Shown in pieces: positions 17,720-29,078 of a stretch of DNA of 50,782 bases. Under the pieces are notes generated by a model, which did no database searches, was not told the origin of the DNA, and worked only from the letters and a program-made list of their open reading frames with translations. Both the position numbers and the translations under genes were made by a program. Position 1 is the stretch's first letter. Each line of letters starts with the position of its first letter. The DNA comes from an uncultured Pseudomonadota bacterium (GTDB lineage: Bacteria > Pseudomonadota > Gammaproteobacteria > Burkholderiales > Rhodocyclaceae), in NCBI GenBank assembly GCA_903870055.1, contig CAIQBG010000053.1:1-50782 (forward strand), read 5' to 3'.

Positions 17720-17745
17720 GGAAAAAAGTGGGGAAAAGTGGGAAT
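17716..17745 (+). promoter_or_regulatory. MraZ operator: three 10-bp direct repeats
   Basis: Three tandem 10-base units, AAGTGGAAAA, AAGTGGGGAA and AAGTGGGAAT, cover 17716-17745. MraZ in E. coli and other bacteria binds GTGGG-type repeats at 10-bp spacing in front of its own gene. The array here overlaps the predicted -10 box and start site, so MraZ bound here should block transcription of the cluster. The first unit is the weakest match (GTGGA). Confidence 0.75.
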
Positions 17746-17784
17746 CCGCTCATCCGCACCCTGTTTAATTTTTGAAAAACGGTC

Positions 17785-18261
17785 ATGTCCTTTCAAGGTG
17801 CCATCGCTCTAACGCTCGACGCTAAAGGTCGGCTCGCCATTCCGGCGCGCCACCGGGAGCCGTTGTCGTCTGTGCTGGCCGGGCGTGATGCAGCGTCGGA
17901 AAGCGGCGGTCTGATTCTGACCGCGCACCCGCATCGTTGTCTGTTGCTGTATCCGGAACCAGCCTGGACGCCGATTCGTGATCGCATTCTCAAGGCGCCA
18001 AGTTTTGATACGCGTTCGGCTGCACTGAAGCGTGTGCTGATTGGTAATGCACGTGAAGAAGCGATGGATTCGGCGGGTCGTTTGTTGATTGCCCCAGAGT
18101 TGCGTGACTTTGCCGGTCTGGAACGCAAGGTGTGGATGGTGGGTCTGGGCTCGCACTTCGAATTGTGGAGCGATGCCGGTTGGCAGGCGCAGAATGCGGC
18201 CGCCGTTGAAGTGTTGCAGTCCGCCGAACCGCCTGCCGGCTTTGAGGACTTCGCACTGTGA
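17785..18261 (+). CDS. mraZ: Transcriptional regulator MraZ
   Basis: MraZ is the DNA-binding regulator at the head of the division and cell wall cluster; in E. coli it represses its own promoter. The 158-residue product has the two AbrB/SpoVT-like halves, each with the DxxxR signature: DAKGR (about 12-16) and DSAGR (about 95-99). Length is close to the usual 143-152. The ATG at 17785 starts [17 protein letters not shown], the expected start. It lies about 40 bases after the three operator repeats and overlaps rsmH by one base. Confidence 0.96.
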   Translation: MSFQGAIALTLDAKGRLAIPARHREPLSSVLAGRDAASESGGLILTAHPHRCLLLYPEPAWTPIRDRILKAPSFDTRSAALKRVLIGNAREEAMDSAGRLLIAPELRDFAGLERKVWMVGLGSHFELWSDAGWQAQNAAAVEVLQSAEPPAGFEDFAL

Positions 18262-19265
18262 TGAGCCGCGTCGAGGTGAGTAGCCCGCAGCCTCGCGCCC
18301 CCAGTGTCTCCGCCTCCCTCGCAGAATCGGCCAACCCGGTGTCCGAGTTTCATCAGACCGTATTGCTGGATGAGGCCGTTGAAGCGCTCGCGATTCGTCC
18401 GGATGGTTGCTATATCGATGCAACCTTCGGCCGTGGTGGCCACTCCCGAAAAATTCTGTCACAGCTCGGCCCGAATGGTCGACTGCTGTCGCTTGATCGT
18501 GACCCGCAGGCTATTGCCTCGGGTGCGTTGCTGAACGATCCGCGTTTCACCCTGGCGCATACCGCGTTTGCCGGTATGGCAGAGGCTGCGGCCAATGCCG
18601 GTATCTCGCAAGTGGATGGCGTGCTCTTTGATCTCGGATTGTCGTCGCCGCAACTGGATACGGCGTCACGTGGATTTTCTTTCCGGTTTGATGCGCCGCT
18701 GGATATGCGCATGGATACAACCCGTGGACAAACGGCTGCGGCCTGGTTGGCGGAAGTCGATGAAAAAACTTTGGCGGAGGTAATTAAGGACTATGGCGAA
18801 GAACGGTTTGCTGTCTCGATTGCAAAGAAGATTGTGGTTGCTCGGGCCGAGCGTCCTATCACCACAACAGGGGAGCTTGCAGCGCTCGTACGTTCGTGCG
18901 TGCGCACCCGTGAGCCCGGCCAGGATGCGGCGACGCGCACCTTCCAGGCTGTACGGATTTATCTCAATCAAGAGCTCGGCCAGCTGGCGCTAACCTTGCC
19001 GCAGGCGATGGATCTGCTCAAACCGGGCGGCCGCCTGGTAGTGATCAGCTTCCATTCTCTGGAAGATCGTGTGGTTAAGCGCTTTGTACAGGCGGGTGCC
19101 AATCCGGCAGAGCCGCCCAAGGGTGTGCCACTCACAGCGGCACAACTGCCAAAGCCAAAGTTGGCAGTGATTGGCAAGCCCGTTAAGGCGACCACCGCTG
19201 AAGTGTCTGCCAACCCGCGTGCGCGTAGTGCCATTATGCGTATCGCAGAAAAGCTGGCGGCCTAA
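18261..19265 (+). CDS. rsmH: 16S rRNA (cytosine1402-N4)-methyltransferase RsmH
   Basis: RsmH (MraW) methylates N4 of C1402 in 16S rRNA, the same nucleotide that RsmI modifies on the ribose; both genes are in this window. The 334-residue product has [15 protein letters not shown], the SAM-binding [31 protein letters not shown] and the C-terminal [16 protein letters not shown]. The ATG at 18261 shares a base with the mraZ TGA; a GTG at 18258 is also possible. About 25 extra residues precede the conserved start. ftsL begins 2 bases after its stop. Confidence 0.97.
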   Translation: MSRVEVSSPQPRAPSVSASLAESANPVSEFHQTVLLDEAVEALAIRPDGCYIDATFGRGGHSRKILSQLGPNGRLLSLDRDPQAIASGALLNDPRFTLAHTAFAGMAEAAANAGISQVDGVLFDLGLSSPQLDTASRGFSFRFDAPLDMRMDTTRGQTAAAWLAEVDEKTLAEVIKDYGEERFAVSIAKKIVVARAERPITTTGELAALVRSCVRTREPGQDAATRTFQAVRIYLNQELGQLALTLPQAMDLLKPGGRLVVISFHSLEDRVVKRFVQAGANPAEPPKGVPLTAAQLPKPKLAVIGKPVKATTAEVSANPRARSAIMRIAEKLAA

Positions 19266-19267
19266 GG

Positions 19268-19534
19268 ATGCGCCGGCTTAATCTCCTTCTGATTGTGGTG
19301 GTGCTGGTTTCGGCCATTGGCGTAATCACTAGCCAGCATCAGGCACGCAAGCGTTTACAGGCGCTGGAGCAAGAGCGTGATCGCACCAATAATCTGGAAG
19401 TCGAGTTTGGCCAGTTGCAGCTGGAGATGTCTTCCTGGGCTGCGCATACGCGCATTGAAAAAATTGCCCGCGAAAAACTGGGCATGCAGCCGCCCGACAT
19501 GAAAAAAGTTCAGAAGCTGGGAGGTGGGCAATGA
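19268..19534 (+). CDS. ftsL: Cell division protein FtsL
   Basis: FtsL is a small bitopic divisome protein that forms a coiled-coil complex with FtsB and FtsQ and helps activate FtsWI. The 88-residue product has a short N-terminus, one membrane helix (about 4-23) and a coiled-coil periplasmic part rich in Gln/Glu/Arg ending in KIAREKLGMQPP, a motif typical of FtsL. It lies between rsmH and ftsI as expected, and its TGA overlaps the ftsI ATG. Confidence 0.94.
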   Translation: MRRLNLLLIVVVLVSAIGVITSQHQARKRLQALEQERDRTNNLEVEFGQLQLEMSSWAAHTRIEKIAREKLGMQPPDMKKVQKLGGGQ

Positions 19535-21312
19535 GCCGTAAGGATCATCGCTTTACCGAAAGCCCGGTGCTAAAGGACCAGCTTGCGAGCTGGCGTATTC
19601 ATTTTGTATCGGCGCTTATTTTTGGCGCGCTTCTGGCGCTGGTGGGCCGTGCGTTTTATCTGCAGCTGATTCACGAAGACTTTCTGCAAGAGCGCGGTGA
19701 CGCGCGTTACCGTCGTGTGCTGGAGATTCCGGCATCGCGCGGCAAGATTCTGGATCGTCATGGCGACATGCTGGCGCAATCCACGCCAATGCGTGCCGTG
19801 TGGGCAACGGCCGATGCCAAGCTGGACAAAGAGCAGTTAAAGGCTCTGGGTGACCTGCTGGAAATGGATCCGCGTCAGATCGAAAAGAAGCTGAATGGCG
19901 ACAAGAATTTCGTCTATCTGAAGCACCAGGTGTCGCCGGATGCCGCCGCGCGTATTGCGGCACTGAAGTTGCCCGGCATCCAGATGGATCGTGAGTACAG
20001 CCGCTTTTACCCGGCAGGCGATATGGTGGCTCACATGGTGGGCTTTACCGGTAAAGATGATCGTGGCCAGGAAGGTGTTGAGCTGGCGTTTGAATCGCGT
20101 CTGATTGGCACCAACGGCGAGCGTACGGTTATCAAGGATCGTCGCGGGCAGATCGTTGAAGAAGTTGGTTCGGAGCGGCCGCCGCAGGATGGTGAAGATA
20201 TCCAGCTGGCGATTGATTCAAAGATCCAGTTCATCGCATTCAATGCGCTGCGTAACGCGGTCGACAAATTCAATGCCAAGGGCGGCAGCGTCATCGTGGC
20301 TGATATCAAGACGGGCGAGATCCTAGCCTTGGCAAACTGGCCCACGTACAACCCGAATAACCGTTCGCAGCTTTCTGGCGGGCAATTGCGCAACCGTGCG
20401 GTGACTGATAGTTTTGAACCGGGTTCGACCATGAAGCCCTTCATTGCAGCATTGGCACTGGATCGCGGCAAGTACAAGTTTGATTCCATCATTAATTGCG
20501 CACCAGGCAAAATGACCATCGGCACGGCCACTATTAGTGACGCGCATCCTCATGGCGCATTAACGCTGGCGCAGGTGATCCAGAAGTCATCCAACATCGG
20601 CGCCACGAAGATTGCGCTGGGCTTCCCTTCGGAAGATATGTGGACCATGTTCTCCAAGGTGGGCTTTGGTAAACCGGTGGGCCTGGGTTTTCCTGGCGAA
20701 GTCGGTGGTCGTCTGCGCCCCTGGCAGACCTGGAAACCGATTGAACAGGCCACCATGTCTTATGGACACGGCATTTCGGTCACCGTAGTGCAACTGGCGC
20801 ATGCCTATACGGCGTTTGCGCGTGATGGCGATACGGTACCCCTCTCATTGCTCAAGACCAAAGGCCAGGTCGCGGGTCAGCCAGTATTTGCACCAGAAAC
20901 CTCACGCCAGGTTCGCCTGATGCTGGAGATGGTGGTGAGCCCTGAAGGAACGGCTAATAAAGCCGCTGTGCCGGGTTATCGCGTTGGCGGCAAAACCGGT
21001 ACGGCGCATAAGCTGGTGGGCGGGCGCTATGCGAATAAATATCTGGCTTCCTTCGTAGGCATTGGGCCGATCTCTGATCCACGTCTGGTTGTGGGTGTAG
21101 TCGTGGATGAGCCAGTTGGTGGTCACTATGGTGGTGACGTGGCAGGGCCAGTATTTTCGGAAGTGATGGGTGGTGCGTTGCGTACCCTGGGTGTGCCGCA
21201 GGATAAGGATTCCACGCCGGCTGCATTGAAGGTGGCATCAACGCCGGCAGCTGCGAGCGCGGCACAAGCCAATGTGCCGACTGGTGCCGCCAAGAAGAAA
21301 GGAGCGCATTGA
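19531..21312 (+). CDS. ftsI: Septal peptidoglycan transpeptidase FtsI (PBP3)
   Basis: FtsI crosslinks septal peptidoglycan in partnership with FtsW. The 593-residue product has an N-terminal membrane helix (about 27-46), a PBP dimer/pedestal domain, and a transpeptidase domain with Ser299 in STMK, the SSN motif in KSSNIG and the KTG triad at 488-490. The C-terminal 30 residues are Ala/Lys-rich and unlike the catalytic domain. It overlaps ftsL by 4 bases and murE by one. Confidence 0.97.
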   Translation: MSRKDHRFTESPVLKDQLASWRIHFVSALIFGALLALVGRAFYLQLIHEDFLQERGDARYRRVLEIPASRGKILDRHGDMLAQSTPMRAVWATADAKLDKEQLKALGDLLEMDPRQIEKKLNGDKNFVYLKHQVSPDAAARIAALKLPGIQMDREYSRFYPAGDMVAHMVGFTGKDDRGQEGVELAFESRLIGTNGERTVIKDRRGQIVEEVGSERPPQDGEDIQLAIDSKIQFIAFNALRNAVDKFNAKGGSVIVADIKTGEILALANWPTYNPNNRSQLSGGQLRNRAVTDSFEPGSTMKPFIAALALDRGKYKFDSIINCAPGKMTIGTATISDAHPHGALTLAQVIQKSSNIGATKIALGFPSEDMWTMFSKVGFGKPVGLGFPGEVGGRLRPWQTWKPIEQATMSYGHGISVTVVQLAHAYTAFARDGDTVPLSLLKTKGQVAGQPVFAPETSRQVRLMLEMVVSPEGTANKAAVPGYRVGGKTGTAHKLVGGRYANKYLASFVGIGPISDPRLVVGVVVDEPVGGHYGGDVAGPVFSEVMGGALRTLGVPQDKDSTPAALKVASTPAAASAAQANVPTGAAKKKGAH

Positions 21313-22814
21313 TGGCGCCACTTTCAACGCGTGAAAATGTGCTGAGCTGGCTTCAGGCGCATGGTGTGCGGCCAACGGGCGTTTGTGCCGACAGTCGCCG
21401 TGTGCGCGCTGGCGATCTGTTTGTGGCCGAAGGTGCCGAGCCCGCCGCACGGGCAGTGTATGCCCGTAATGCGCTGTCCAATGGGGCTTGCGCCGCGCTA
21501 TGGTCTGCAGATATTCCTTTGTGCGAGGCCGAGTTTGGCGGCGCACCAGTTGTTGCCGTTAGTGGGTTGCATGCGCTAGTCGGGCCGATTGCCCATCAGG
21601 TCTATGGCAACCCCAGTGCACATCTGAGAGTGTTGGCAGTCACTGGTACCAATGGCAAAACAACAGTAACGCAGTGGCTGGCACAAACCATGCCTGGACG
21701 TTGCGCAGTGGTAGGTACGCTGGGCGCCGGATATCCCGACGCCATGGTTGAAACCGGATTTACAACACCAGATGCTGCGCAATATGCGCATCTGTTGGCA
21801 GATTTTGTTGCAGATGGTGCAACGGCGTGCGCCGTTGAAGCCAGCTCGATTGGTATCGAAGAAGCCCGTATGGCAGGTAGTTTGGTTGATTGCGCAGTCT
21901 TCACGAATCTAACGCGCGATCATCTGGACTATCACCAGACTATGGCGGCCTATGCCGCTGCTAAGGCCAAGTTGTTCGTCTGGGAAGGGCTGCGTGCGGC
22001 TGTCATTAATCATGACGACGCCTTTGGTCGTGAACTGTTGGCAGAGACAACGGCCCAACTGATTGTGGGCTACGGATTGACTGCGCAGCCGGCAATGCTG
22101 GCCGAGGGCATCGCCTGGGTGGGTGCAGAGTGCGTGCAAACGACAGCGCAGGGCATGAGCGCGACACTGGTTTTTGGCGATGAACGCCTGGCGTTTACAA
22201 CGCAGATCCTGGGCCGTCATAACCTATCGAATCTGTTGGCCGTTGCTGCGGTGCTTGTGGCACAAGGCTTGTCTCCGGCTGAAATCTTGGTGGAGCTGGG
22301 CAAACTGCAACCACCGGCAGGGCGTATGGCCTGCCAGGGTGGTGATAATGCGCCGCTGGTGGTGGTCGATTACGCGCATACCCCAGATGCACTGGCCAAT
22401 ATTCTTGCGGCCTTGCGTGATGTCGCTCGCGCCCGGGGTGGCAAACTGGTTTGTCTCTTCGGTTGCGGTGGCGATCGGGATCCGGGTAAGCGCCCCGAGA
22501 TGGGACGCGTTGCTGTGGCCGGTGCCGATCTAGTCTGTATTACCTCGGACAACCCGCGCTGGGAAACGCCGGCAGCTATTCTGCAGGCGATTGCAGCAGG
22601 CGCGCCTACAGCCCAAGTGATTGAAGATCGTGCGCAAGCCATTCAGCAGATGATTGCCCAAGCGGCTGCCAGTGATGTGGTGCTGCTTGCGGGCAAGGGT
22701 CACGAAACTGAACAGGAAATTCGTGGGCAGCGGTATCCCTTCGATGATGCGGCTCATGCCAAGGCGGCCTTAGCTTCCTGGTCAGCGCATCAGCTGGCTG
22801 GCGTGGAGGTCTGA
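21312..22814 (+). CDS. murE: UDP-MurNAc-tripeptide synthetase (meso-DAP adding)
   Basis: MurE adds the third residue to the UDP-MurNAc-dipeptide. The 500-residue product has the Mur ligase ATP motif VTGTNGKTTVTQW, a carbamylated-lysine region YAAAKAKLF, and SDNPRWETP. The DNPR motif marks enzymes that add meso-diaminopimelate, so the wall should be the usual Gram-negative type. The ATG at 21312 is used rather than a TTG 3 bases earlier. murF starts one base after its stop. Confidence 0.96.
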   Translation: MAPLSTRENVLSWLQAHGVRPTGVCADSRRVRAGDLFVAEGAEPAARAVYARNALSNGACAALWSADIPLCEAEFGGAPVVAVSGLHALVGPIAHQVYGNPSAHLRVLAVTGTNGKTTVTQWLAQTMPGRCAVVGTLGAGYPDAMVETGFTTPDAAQYAHLLADFVADGATACAVEASSIGIEEARMAGSLVDCAVFTNLTRDHLDYHQTMAAYAAAKAKLFVWEGLRAAVINHDDAFGRELLAETTAQLIVGYGLTAQPAMLAEGIAWVGAECVQTTAQGMSATLVFGDERLAFTTQILGRHNLSNLLAVAAVLVAQGLSPAEILVELGKLQPPAGRMACQGGDNAPLVVVDYAHTPDALANILAALRDVARARGGKLVCLFGCGGDRDPGKRPEMGRVAVAGADLVCITSDNPRWETPAAILQAIAAGAPTAQVIEDRAQAIQQMIAQAAASDVVLLAGKGHETEQEIRGQRYPFDDAAHAKAALASWSAHQLAGVEV

Positions 22815-22815
22815 T

Positions 22816-24273
22816 ATGGCGATGAAACCTCAGCGCTCCGTACGTCTGGCTGAAGCCGTGCCGCTGTCACTGGTAACGGACTGGTTGTCTGCTGCCTTGC
22901 CTGCTGCGTCGGCCAGTGTGATGGTGCAGGGTGTCTCGACAGATACGCGTACGTTACAAACTGGCGACCTCTTTATTGCTTTACGTGGCGAACAGTTTGA
23001 TGCGCATGACTTCCTGGACGAAGTCCGCGAAGCCGGTGCCGTGGCCGCAGTAGTTGAAGCGGGCCATCCGATGCTGTCTTCGCCGGCGCTGGATGGTTGG
23101 CCGCTGATTGTTTGTGATGACACCCGTGATGCGCTGGGTACACTGGGGCAGGCATGGCGTCAACGCTATAGCTTGCCTGTCGTAGCGGTGACAGGTTCCA
23201 ACGGCAAGACCACGACTAAAGAAATCGTCACGCATCTTTTTGCTGCAGCGGTCGGTGCCGATGCTGTGTTGAGTACGCTAGGCAACTTCAATAACGAGAT
23301 CGGCTTGCCGCTCACGCTTTTGCGATTGGCCCCGCAGCATCGCTATGCCGTGATTGAGTTGGGCATGAGTCATCCGGGAGAAATCGCTGCATTAGCGCAA
23401 CTAGCGCAGCCATCGGTTGCCATCGTGACCAACGCACAGCGTGCACACCTTGCTGGCATGGGTTCGCTGGGGGGTGTTGCAGAAGAAAAGGGTAGCTTGT
23501 TTGATGCGCTGCCTGAGACGGGTGCCGCGATTGTTAATCTCGATGACCCGCACGCAGATCAATGGCTGGCGCGAATCCAGCCTGGTCGCCGCACATTGGG
23601 CACACATGTGTTGTCTGCGACGCAATCTGTTGCGGCGTTACCGTCCTTTGTTGCAGCAATTGAGGAAACCTCCTTGCAGGGTCAGGTTGTGCATATGAGC
23701 ACGCCACAAGGCGATGTCATCGTGAAATTGCCGCTGACAGGTGCGCATAACGCCAGCAATGCCGCACAGGCAATCGCTGCCGGCTATGCAGCAGGCCTCG
23801 ATGTGCAAAGCATGGCCGCCGCACTGGCAAGCTTTGGTGGCGTTGCCGGTCGGCTACAACGCAAGCAGGCGCTGAGCGGTGCGCAAGTGATTGATGACAC
23901 CTACAACGCCAATCCGGATTCCATGCGGGCCGCAATAGATGTATTGGCTTCGGGCTATTCAGCCTCGCGCGCCGTTCTGGTTATGGGCGATATGGGTGAG
24001 GTAGGCGCTGAGAGTGAAGCACTCCACGCAGAGGTGGGTGTTTACGCTGCAGAGCGCGGTGTGGGTGCCCTGTATGCCGTAGGAGCGCTTTCTGCTGGCG
24101 CTGTTAAAGCCTATCAGCAAAAAGGTGGCGGCGTAGCCCGTCACTTTGCTACGCAAGAAGATCTAGCGTTGGCATTAAAGAACAGCCTCGGTGCAGATGC
24201 CGTGGTTCTGGTTAAGGGTTCGCGTTCGTCACGGATGGAAAACGTGGTGAATGCATTGGTAGAACAAGGGTAG
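22816..24273 (+). CDS. murF: UDP-MurNAc-tripeptide D-Ala-D-Ala ligase
   Basis: MurF attaches D-Ala-D-Ala to give the UDP-MurNAc-pentapeptide. The 485-residue product has [14 protein letters not shown] (ATP site), [15 protein letters not shown], which is characteristic of MurF, and [18 protein letters not shown]. Length is slightly above the E. coli enzyme (452). It follows murE directly, and the ddl gene that supplies its substrate is in the same cluster. mraY begins 10 bases downstream. Confidence 0.97.
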   Translation: MAMKPQRSVRLAEAVPLSLVTDWLSAALPAASASVMVQGVSTDTRTLQTGDLFIALRGEQFDAHDFLDEVREAGAVAAVVEAGHPMLSSPALDGWPLIVCDDTRDALGTLGQAWRQRYSLPVVAVTGSNGKTTTKEIVTHLFAAAVGADAVLSTLGNFNNEIGLPLTLLRLAPQHRYAVIELGMSHPGEIAALAQLAQPSVAIVTNAQRAHLAGMGSLGGVAEEKGSLFDALPETGAAIVNLDDPHADQWLARIQPGRRTLGTHVLSATQSVAALPSFVAAIEETSLQGQVVHMSTPQGDVIVKLPLTGAHNASNAAQAIAAGYAAGLDVQSMAAALASFGGVAGRLQRKQALSGAQVIDDTYNANPDSMRAAIDVLASGYSASRAVLVMGDMGEVGAESEALHAEVGVYAAERGVGALYAVGALSAGAVKAYQQKGGGVARHFATQEDLALALKNSLGADAVVLVKGSRSSRMENVVNALVEQG

Positions 24274-24283
24274 GGGCGACAAG

Positions 24284-25372
24284 ATGCTACTTTGGCTTTT
24301 TGAATGGCTGGCACAGGACGTGCGTGCTTTCAATGTTTTTGGTTATCTGACATTGCGCACAGTATTGGCCTCTTTGACGGCACTGTTGATCTGCTGGATC
24401 GCAGGGCCGGCAGTCATTCGTTGGCTGGCCGCTAAAAAGATCGGTCAGGCAGTGCGTACCGATGGCCCGCAGACACATCTGGTGAAATCGGGTACGCCAA
24501 CCATGGGTGGCGTGTTGATTCTGATCGCTACTGGGCTATCGACGTTGTTGTGGGGTGATCTGGAAAACCGTTACGTTTGGGTCGTGCTGTTGGTGACCTT
24601 GGGTACCGGTGCAGTCGGTTGGTATGACGATTGGCGCAAAGTGGTCTATCGCGATCCTAAAGGGCTGGCCAGTCGCTGGAAGTTCTTCTGGCAATCGGTG
24701 ATCGGTCTAGCTGCTGCAGCATTTCTGGCGCTGACTGCCAATACGCCGATGCAGTTCCAGCTGATGCTGCCATTCTTCAAAGATGTAGCGATTCCGCTCG
24801 GCGTAGGTGGCTTCATCGTGCTGACGTATCTGGTGATTGTAGGTACATCAAATGCTGTGAATCTGACCGACGGTCTGGATGGTCTAGCCATCATGCCAGC
24901 TTGCATGGTTGCGGCAGCGCTGACGATTTTTGCTTACGTTGCCGGTAATGCGGTTTACGCCAAATATCTATTCATGCCTTATATGCCGGGCGCCGGCGAG
25001 ATCTGCGTGCTGCTCGGTGCCTTGGTCGGCGCGGGTCTGGGGTTCCTCTGGTTCAACGCCTATCCGGCCGAAGTATTCATGGGTGATGTGGGTGCCCTGG
25101 CTATTGGTGCTGCACTGGGTACAACGGCCGTGATCGTACGTCAGGAAATCGTGCTCTTCATCATGGGTGGCGTCTTCGTTGCCGAAACCGTGTCGGTGAT
25201 GATGCAGGTCGGGTACTTCAAGGCCACCAAAGGCAAGCGGATTTTCCGCATGGCGCCACTGCACCACCACTACGAACTGGGCGGTTGGAAAGAAACCCAG
25301 GTCGTTGTCCGTTTCTGGATCATCACGATCGTGCTGGTTCTGCTCGGTCTTTCTACCCTCAAGCTGCGTTAA
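24284..25372 (+). CDS. mraY: Phospho-MurNAc-pentapeptide transferase MraY
   Basis: MraY moves phospho-MurNAc-pentapeptide to undecaprenyl phosphate at the inner membrane, making lipid I. The 362-residue product has about ten membrane helices. It shows [18 protein letters not shown], the metal-binding region [26 protein letters not shown], and the histidine-rich cytoplasmic loop [14 protein letters not shown]. Length is the family norm (360). It sits between murF and murD as expected. Confidence 0.98.
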   Translation: MLLWLFEWLAQDVRAFNVFGYLTLRTVLASLTALLICWIAGPAVIRWLAAKKIGQAVRTDGPQTHLVKSGTPTMGGVLILIATGLSTLLWGDLENRYVWVVLLVTLGTGAVGWYDDWRKVVYRDPKGLASRWKFFWQSVIGLAAAAFLALTANTPMQFQLMLPFFKDVAIPLGVGGFIVLTYLVIVGTSNAVNLTDGLDGLAIMPACMVAAALTIFAYVAGNAVYAKYLFMPYMPGAGEICVLLGALVGAGLGFLWFNAYPAEVFMGDVGALAIGAALGTTAVIVRQEIVLFIMGGVFVAETVSVMMQVGYFKATKGKRIFRMAPLHHHYELGGWKETQVVVRFWIITIVLVLLGLSTLKLR

Positions 25373-25393
25373 CCCATCAACGACGACATCATT

Positions 25394-26854
25394 GTGACCC
25401 GCTTCCTGAACGCCTCTCACGCCACCCCGGCAGACCTTAAAGGTCGTCGGGTGCTGGTCGTTGGGCTAGGCGAGTCGGGTCTGGCGATGGCGACATGGTT
25501 GGGTCAGCAACAGGCGCAGATTGCATTCGTCGATACACGTGCCGAACCCCCCGGTATTCAGGCATTGTTATCGGCGGTGCCGGATGCTGAATGGCGTTGC
25601 AAAGGTGTGGTTCTGGATGCTGCTGCGATTGATCGCTGTTTGAGCGATATCGACATGCTGGCGCTATCGCCGGGCGTTGCTTTTGACCATCCTTTGGTGC
25701 TTGCCGCCAAAGCACGTGATCTGGCTGTCTGGTCGGAAATTGATTGCTTTGCTGTAGCACGCGCAGCACGCTGCCCGCAAAGCAAGGTGATTGCGATTAC
25801 CGGTGCAAATGGCAAAACCACGACCACCGCGCTTACGGCACATATGCTCAATGTGGCGGGTGTTGCAGCAGTAGCCTGCGGCAATATTTCACCCTCGGTG
25901 CTAGATGCCTTCATGGTATGTGAAGCACGGGGTCAGTGGCCGCAAGTCTGGGTCATTGAGCTGTCGAGCTTCCAGCTGGAAGCCACCAGCCACATGCAGA
26001 GTGACGCGGCGATTATTCTTAATCTGAGTGAAGATCATCTTGATCGGCATTACAGCATGGCCGGCTACGCAGCGGCCAAGGCACGTATTTATGCGGGTTG
26101 CGCACATCCGGTTTGGAATCGTGCAGATATCTGGGCCGATGCTTATGGACTGGATCAGAAAAATACACAAAGTATTGGTGACGATGCGCCAACCGCGGCC
26201 AATGACTTTGGTCTGGTAGATGGGCAGGTCATGCACGGCAAGTCGCCGGTTATGGCGCTCGACACACTGCAACTGCTAGGTCGTCACAATGCATTGAATG
26301 TGCAGGCTGCGTTGGCCTTGGCAATGCGAATGCTGCCGGCAGATAAATCACTGGCAGATCTGCTGCCGGGCGTGCTGTCCTTCAAGAGTCTGCCGCATCG
26401 CGTATCGCTGGTCGCGACCATTGACGATGTACGTTATGTCGATGATTCCAAAGCCACCAATGTGGGCGCCACGCTGGCCGCCATTGATGGTTTGTATGAT
26501 GCCGCACACGGTAAGCTGCTCCTGCTATTGGGTGGTGAAGGTAAAGGCCAGGATTTTGCGCCACTGGTCGAACCGGTTGCACGTACCAGCCGTGCGGTGG
26601 CGCTGATTGGTAAGGATGCCGATGCAATCGGCAAGCTGATGCCCAAGACGATGCCGGTCAGCCGGTTTAATGACCTGCCATCGGCAACCCGCTGGCTGGC
26701 TGATCAGGCGCAACCGGGTGACACCGTATTGCTATCGCCTGCTTGCGCAAGTCTGGATATGTTCCGCAATTACGCCGAGCGTGCGCAGGTGTTTATCGAC
26801 ACCGTTAAGACGTTGACCTCTTGCACGCCAGTTAAAGACGGGAGGGCGGCATGA
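25394..26854 (+). CDS. murD: UDP-MurNAc-L-alanine D-glutamate ligase
   Basis: MurD adds D-glutamate to UDP-MurNAc-L-Ala. The 486-residue product has the N-terminal Rossmann region [17 protein letters not shown], the ATP site [25 protein letters not shown] and [17 protein letters not shown] near the end. Start is GTG at 25394. The gap from mraY is 21 bases. Its TGA overlaps the ftsW ATG. Confidence 0.96.
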   Translation: MTRFLNASHATPADLKGRRVLVVGLGESGLAMATWLGQQQAQIAFVDTRAEPPGIQALLSAVPDAEWRCKGVVLDAAAIDRCLSDIDMLALSPGVAFDHPLVLAAKARDLAVWSEIDCFAVARAARCPQSKVIAITGANGKTTTTALTAHMLNVAGVAAVACGNISPSVLDAFMVCEARGQWPQVWVIELSSFQLEATSHMQSDAAIILNLSEDHLDRHYSMAGYAAAKARIYAGCAHPVWNRADIWADAYGLDQKNTQSIGDDAPTAANDFGLVDGQVMHGKSPVMALDTLQLLGRHNALNVQAALALAMRMLPADKSLADLLPGVLSFKSLPHRVSLVATIDDVRYVDDSKATNVGATLAAIDGLYDAAHGKLLLLLGGEGKGQDFAPLVEPVARTSRAVALIGKDADAIGKLMPKTMPVSRFNDLPSATRWLADQAQPGDTVLLSPACASLDMFRNYAERAQVFIDTVKTLTSCTPVKDGRAA

Positions 26855-28017
26855 ACCGTCTGATGCGTATTATCAATTCCCCCGAAGATCAATCGGAAGT
26901 GGATCCGCTCTTGGTATGGAGTGCGCTGGCACTGCTGTTGATCGGCATGGTGATGGTTTATTCCGCCTCAATCGCTTTTGCCGAAGGTAGCCGTATCTTC
27001 GGTCGTAACCCGAACTACTTCCTGATTCGCCATGCAATCTTTCTGCTGATCGGTTTGACTGCAGCGGGCGCAGCGTTCCAGATCCCGATTCAGACCTGGC
27101 AGCGTTGGTCACCCTGGTTGTTCGTGGGCGGTATTGTGTTGCTGGCTTTGGTGCTGGTGCCGGGGTTGGGGCGCGATGTAAACGGTGCACGTCGCTGGTT
27201 GCCGCTGTTCGTAGTGAATCTGCAGCCCTCGGAGCTGATGAAGCTCTTTGTGGTCTTGTACGCCGCTGACTTCACTGTGCGCAAGATGAATGTGATGCAC
27301 AGTTTGAAAAAAGCCTTCCTGCCGATGTTTGTGGCGATGGTGTTGGTGGGTTCGCTGTTGTTGAAAGAGCCGGATTTCGGTGCCTTCGTGGTGATTATCT
27401 CCATCGCTTTTGGCATTCTGTTCCTGGGTGGCATGAAGACGCGGCTGTTCGCCATTCTGATTCTGTTGTTGCTCATGGCCTTCGCTGTGCTGATTATCGT
27501 TTCGCCGTATCGCCGCGATCGTATCTTCGGTTTCATGGATCCCTGGGCGGATGCCCTGGGCCGCGGTTACCAACTTTCTCATTCGCTGATCGCGTTTGGC
27601 CGTGGCGAGTTCTTCGGTGTCGGTCTGGGTGGTAGCGTCGAAAAACTGTTTTACCTGCCTGAAGCGCATACCGACTTCCTGCTCGCCGTGATTGCCGAAG
27701 AGCTAGGCTTTGTCGGTGTCATCGTTGTGATCGGCCTGTTCGGATTACTGATTCAACGCATCATCATGGTGAGTAAGCAGTGCATCAAACTGGATCGTTG
27801 CTTCGCGGCGCTAGTCGCGCAAGGCATTGCCATCTGGATTGGCGTACAGAGCTTCATCAACATGGGCGTTAACATGGGTCTGTTGCCCACAAAGGGTCTG
27901 ACCCTGCCAATGATGAGCTTCGGTGGTTCGGGGATTTTCGTGAATTGCGTGGCCATTGCCATCCTGTTGCGTATCGACTGGGAAAACCGTCAGATGATGC
28001 GGGGGCGCCGGACATGA
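26851..28017 (+). CDS. ftsW: Septal glycosyltransferase FtsW
   Basis: FtsW is the SEDS-family polymerase that builds septal glycan strands with FtsI. The 388-residue product has about ten membrane helices and the SEDS signature regions [51 protein letters not shown] and [19 protein letters not shown] just upstream gives a good ribosome site. It overlaps murD and murG by 4 bases each. Confidence 0.97.
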   Translation: MNRLMRIINSPEDQSEVDPLLVWSALALLLIGMVMVYSASIAFAEGSRIFGRNPNYFLIRHAIFLLIGLTAAGAAFQIPIQTWQRWSPWLFVGGIVLLALVLVPGLGRDVNGARRWLPLFVVNLQPSELMKLFVVLYAADFTVRKMNVMHSLKKAFLPMFVAMVLVGSLLLKEPDFGAFVVIISIAFGILFLGGMKTRLFAILILLLLMAFAVLIIVSPYRRDRIFGFMDPWADALGRGYQLSHSLIAFGRGEFFGVGLGGSVEKLFYLPEAHTDFLLAVIAEELGFVGVIVVIGLFGLLIQRIIMVSKQCIKLDRCFAALVAQGIAIWIGVQSFINMGVNMGLLPTKGLTLPMMSFGGSGIFVNCVAIAILLRIDWENRQMMRGRRT

Positions 28018-29078
28018 ATAAGACGCTCCTCGTAATGGCCGGTGGTACCGGTGGGCATATTTTTCCGGCGCTCGCGGTTGCCGATGTGCTGCGTCAGCAG
28101 GGTTGGCGCATTGTCTGGCTGGGCAACCCGAACGGCATGGAAGCCAAGCTGGTGCCGGCGCAGGGCTATGAATGCGCCTGGGTGCAATTTGGTGCTGTAC
28201 GCGGTAAGGGTGTGATGCGCAAGCTGCTGCTGCCCCTTACTTTGCTGCGTGCCTGCCTTGCTGCGTACCGCGTGATTAGAAAAGTACGTCCGGATGTCGT
28301 GCTGGGTATGGGTGGTTACATCACCTTCCCGGGTGGCGTCATGGCCCGTCTGGCTGGTGTGCCACTGGTTGTGCATGAGCAGAATGCAGTAGCCGGCCTG
28401 GCCAATAAAACGCTCAGCCGGATTGCAACACGTGTGCTGACGGGGTTCCCGGACACCTTGCCGGAAGGCCAGTGGGTGGGTAATCCAGTACGCGCAGAGA
28501 TCGCTGGCTTGCCCGCGCCTGAAGCACGCTTTGCCAAACGCAGCGCTCATGAGCCACTGCATGTCTTGGTGGTAGGCGGTAGTCTGGGTGCGCAGGCCCT
28601 AAATCAGAATTTACCCCTGGCGATTGCTCAGCTGGCTGGCGCAGAGCGTCCGCTGATCCGTCATCAAACCGGACCGCGTGATCTGGTTGCAGTACGTGCG
28701 GCTTACGCGGCAATTGATGCGAATGCCGATGTGCAGCCCTTTATTGATGACATGGCCAGTGCATTTGAATGGGCGGATGTCGTGGTCTGCCGTTCTGGTG
28801 CGCTCACCGTGGCGGAATTGGCTGCGGCAGGTGTAGCCAGTGTGCTGGTGCCGTTCCCGCATGCGGTGGATGACCATCAGCGCGTTAATGCGGAATTCCT
28901 GGTGCGTGGCAATGCCGGGCATTGCATCGTTCAGCGTGAACTGACGACTGAAAATCTGGCGCAGTTGCTCCGTCAGCCGCGGGATCAATTGCTGCAACAG
29001 GCCAGCGCCGCACGCGCATTGGCCAGACCAGAAGCGGCACAAACCGTGGCGACCATTTGTGAGGAGCTTGCCGTATGA
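28014..29078 (+). CDS. murG: Lipid II synthase MurG
   Basis: MurG adds GlcNAc to lipid I on the inner leaflet to make lipid II. The 354-residue GT-B enzyme has [17 protein letters not shown] at the start, [29 protein letters not shown], and the donor-site [16 protein letters not shown]. The frame is open from 27945, but the ATG at 28014 overlapping the ftsW stop (ATGA) gives the family-typical start. It overlaps murC in the same way. Confidence 0.97.
   Translation: MNKTLLVMAGGTGGHIFPALAVADVLRQQGWRIVWLGNPNGMEAKLVPAQGYECAWVQFGAVRGKGVMRKLLLPLTLLRACLAAYRVIRKVRPDVVLGMGGYITFPGGVMARLAGVPLVVHEQNAVAGLANKTLSRIATRVLTGFPDTLPEGQWVGNPVRAEIAGLPAPEARFAKRSAHEPLHVLVVGGSLGAQALNQNLPLAIAQLAGAERPLIRHQTGPRDLVAVRAAYAAIDANADVQPFIDDMASAFEWADVVVCRSGALTVAELAAAGVASVLVPFPHAVDDHQRVNAEFLVRGNAGHCIVQRELTTENLAQLLRQPRDQLLQQASAARALARPEAAQTVATICEELAV

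Larger units (their letters stand above)
17467..17784. other. rnpB-mraZ intergenic region
   Basis: This 318-base stretch has no gene. It holds the rnpB terminator, a DnaA box, a short GGCACTT/AAGTGCC inverted repeat at 17576-17590, and the mraZ promoter with MraZ-type repeats. It is AT-richer than the surrounding coding DNA. The open frame crossing its left side continues from rnpB and is not a gene. Confidence 0.8.
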
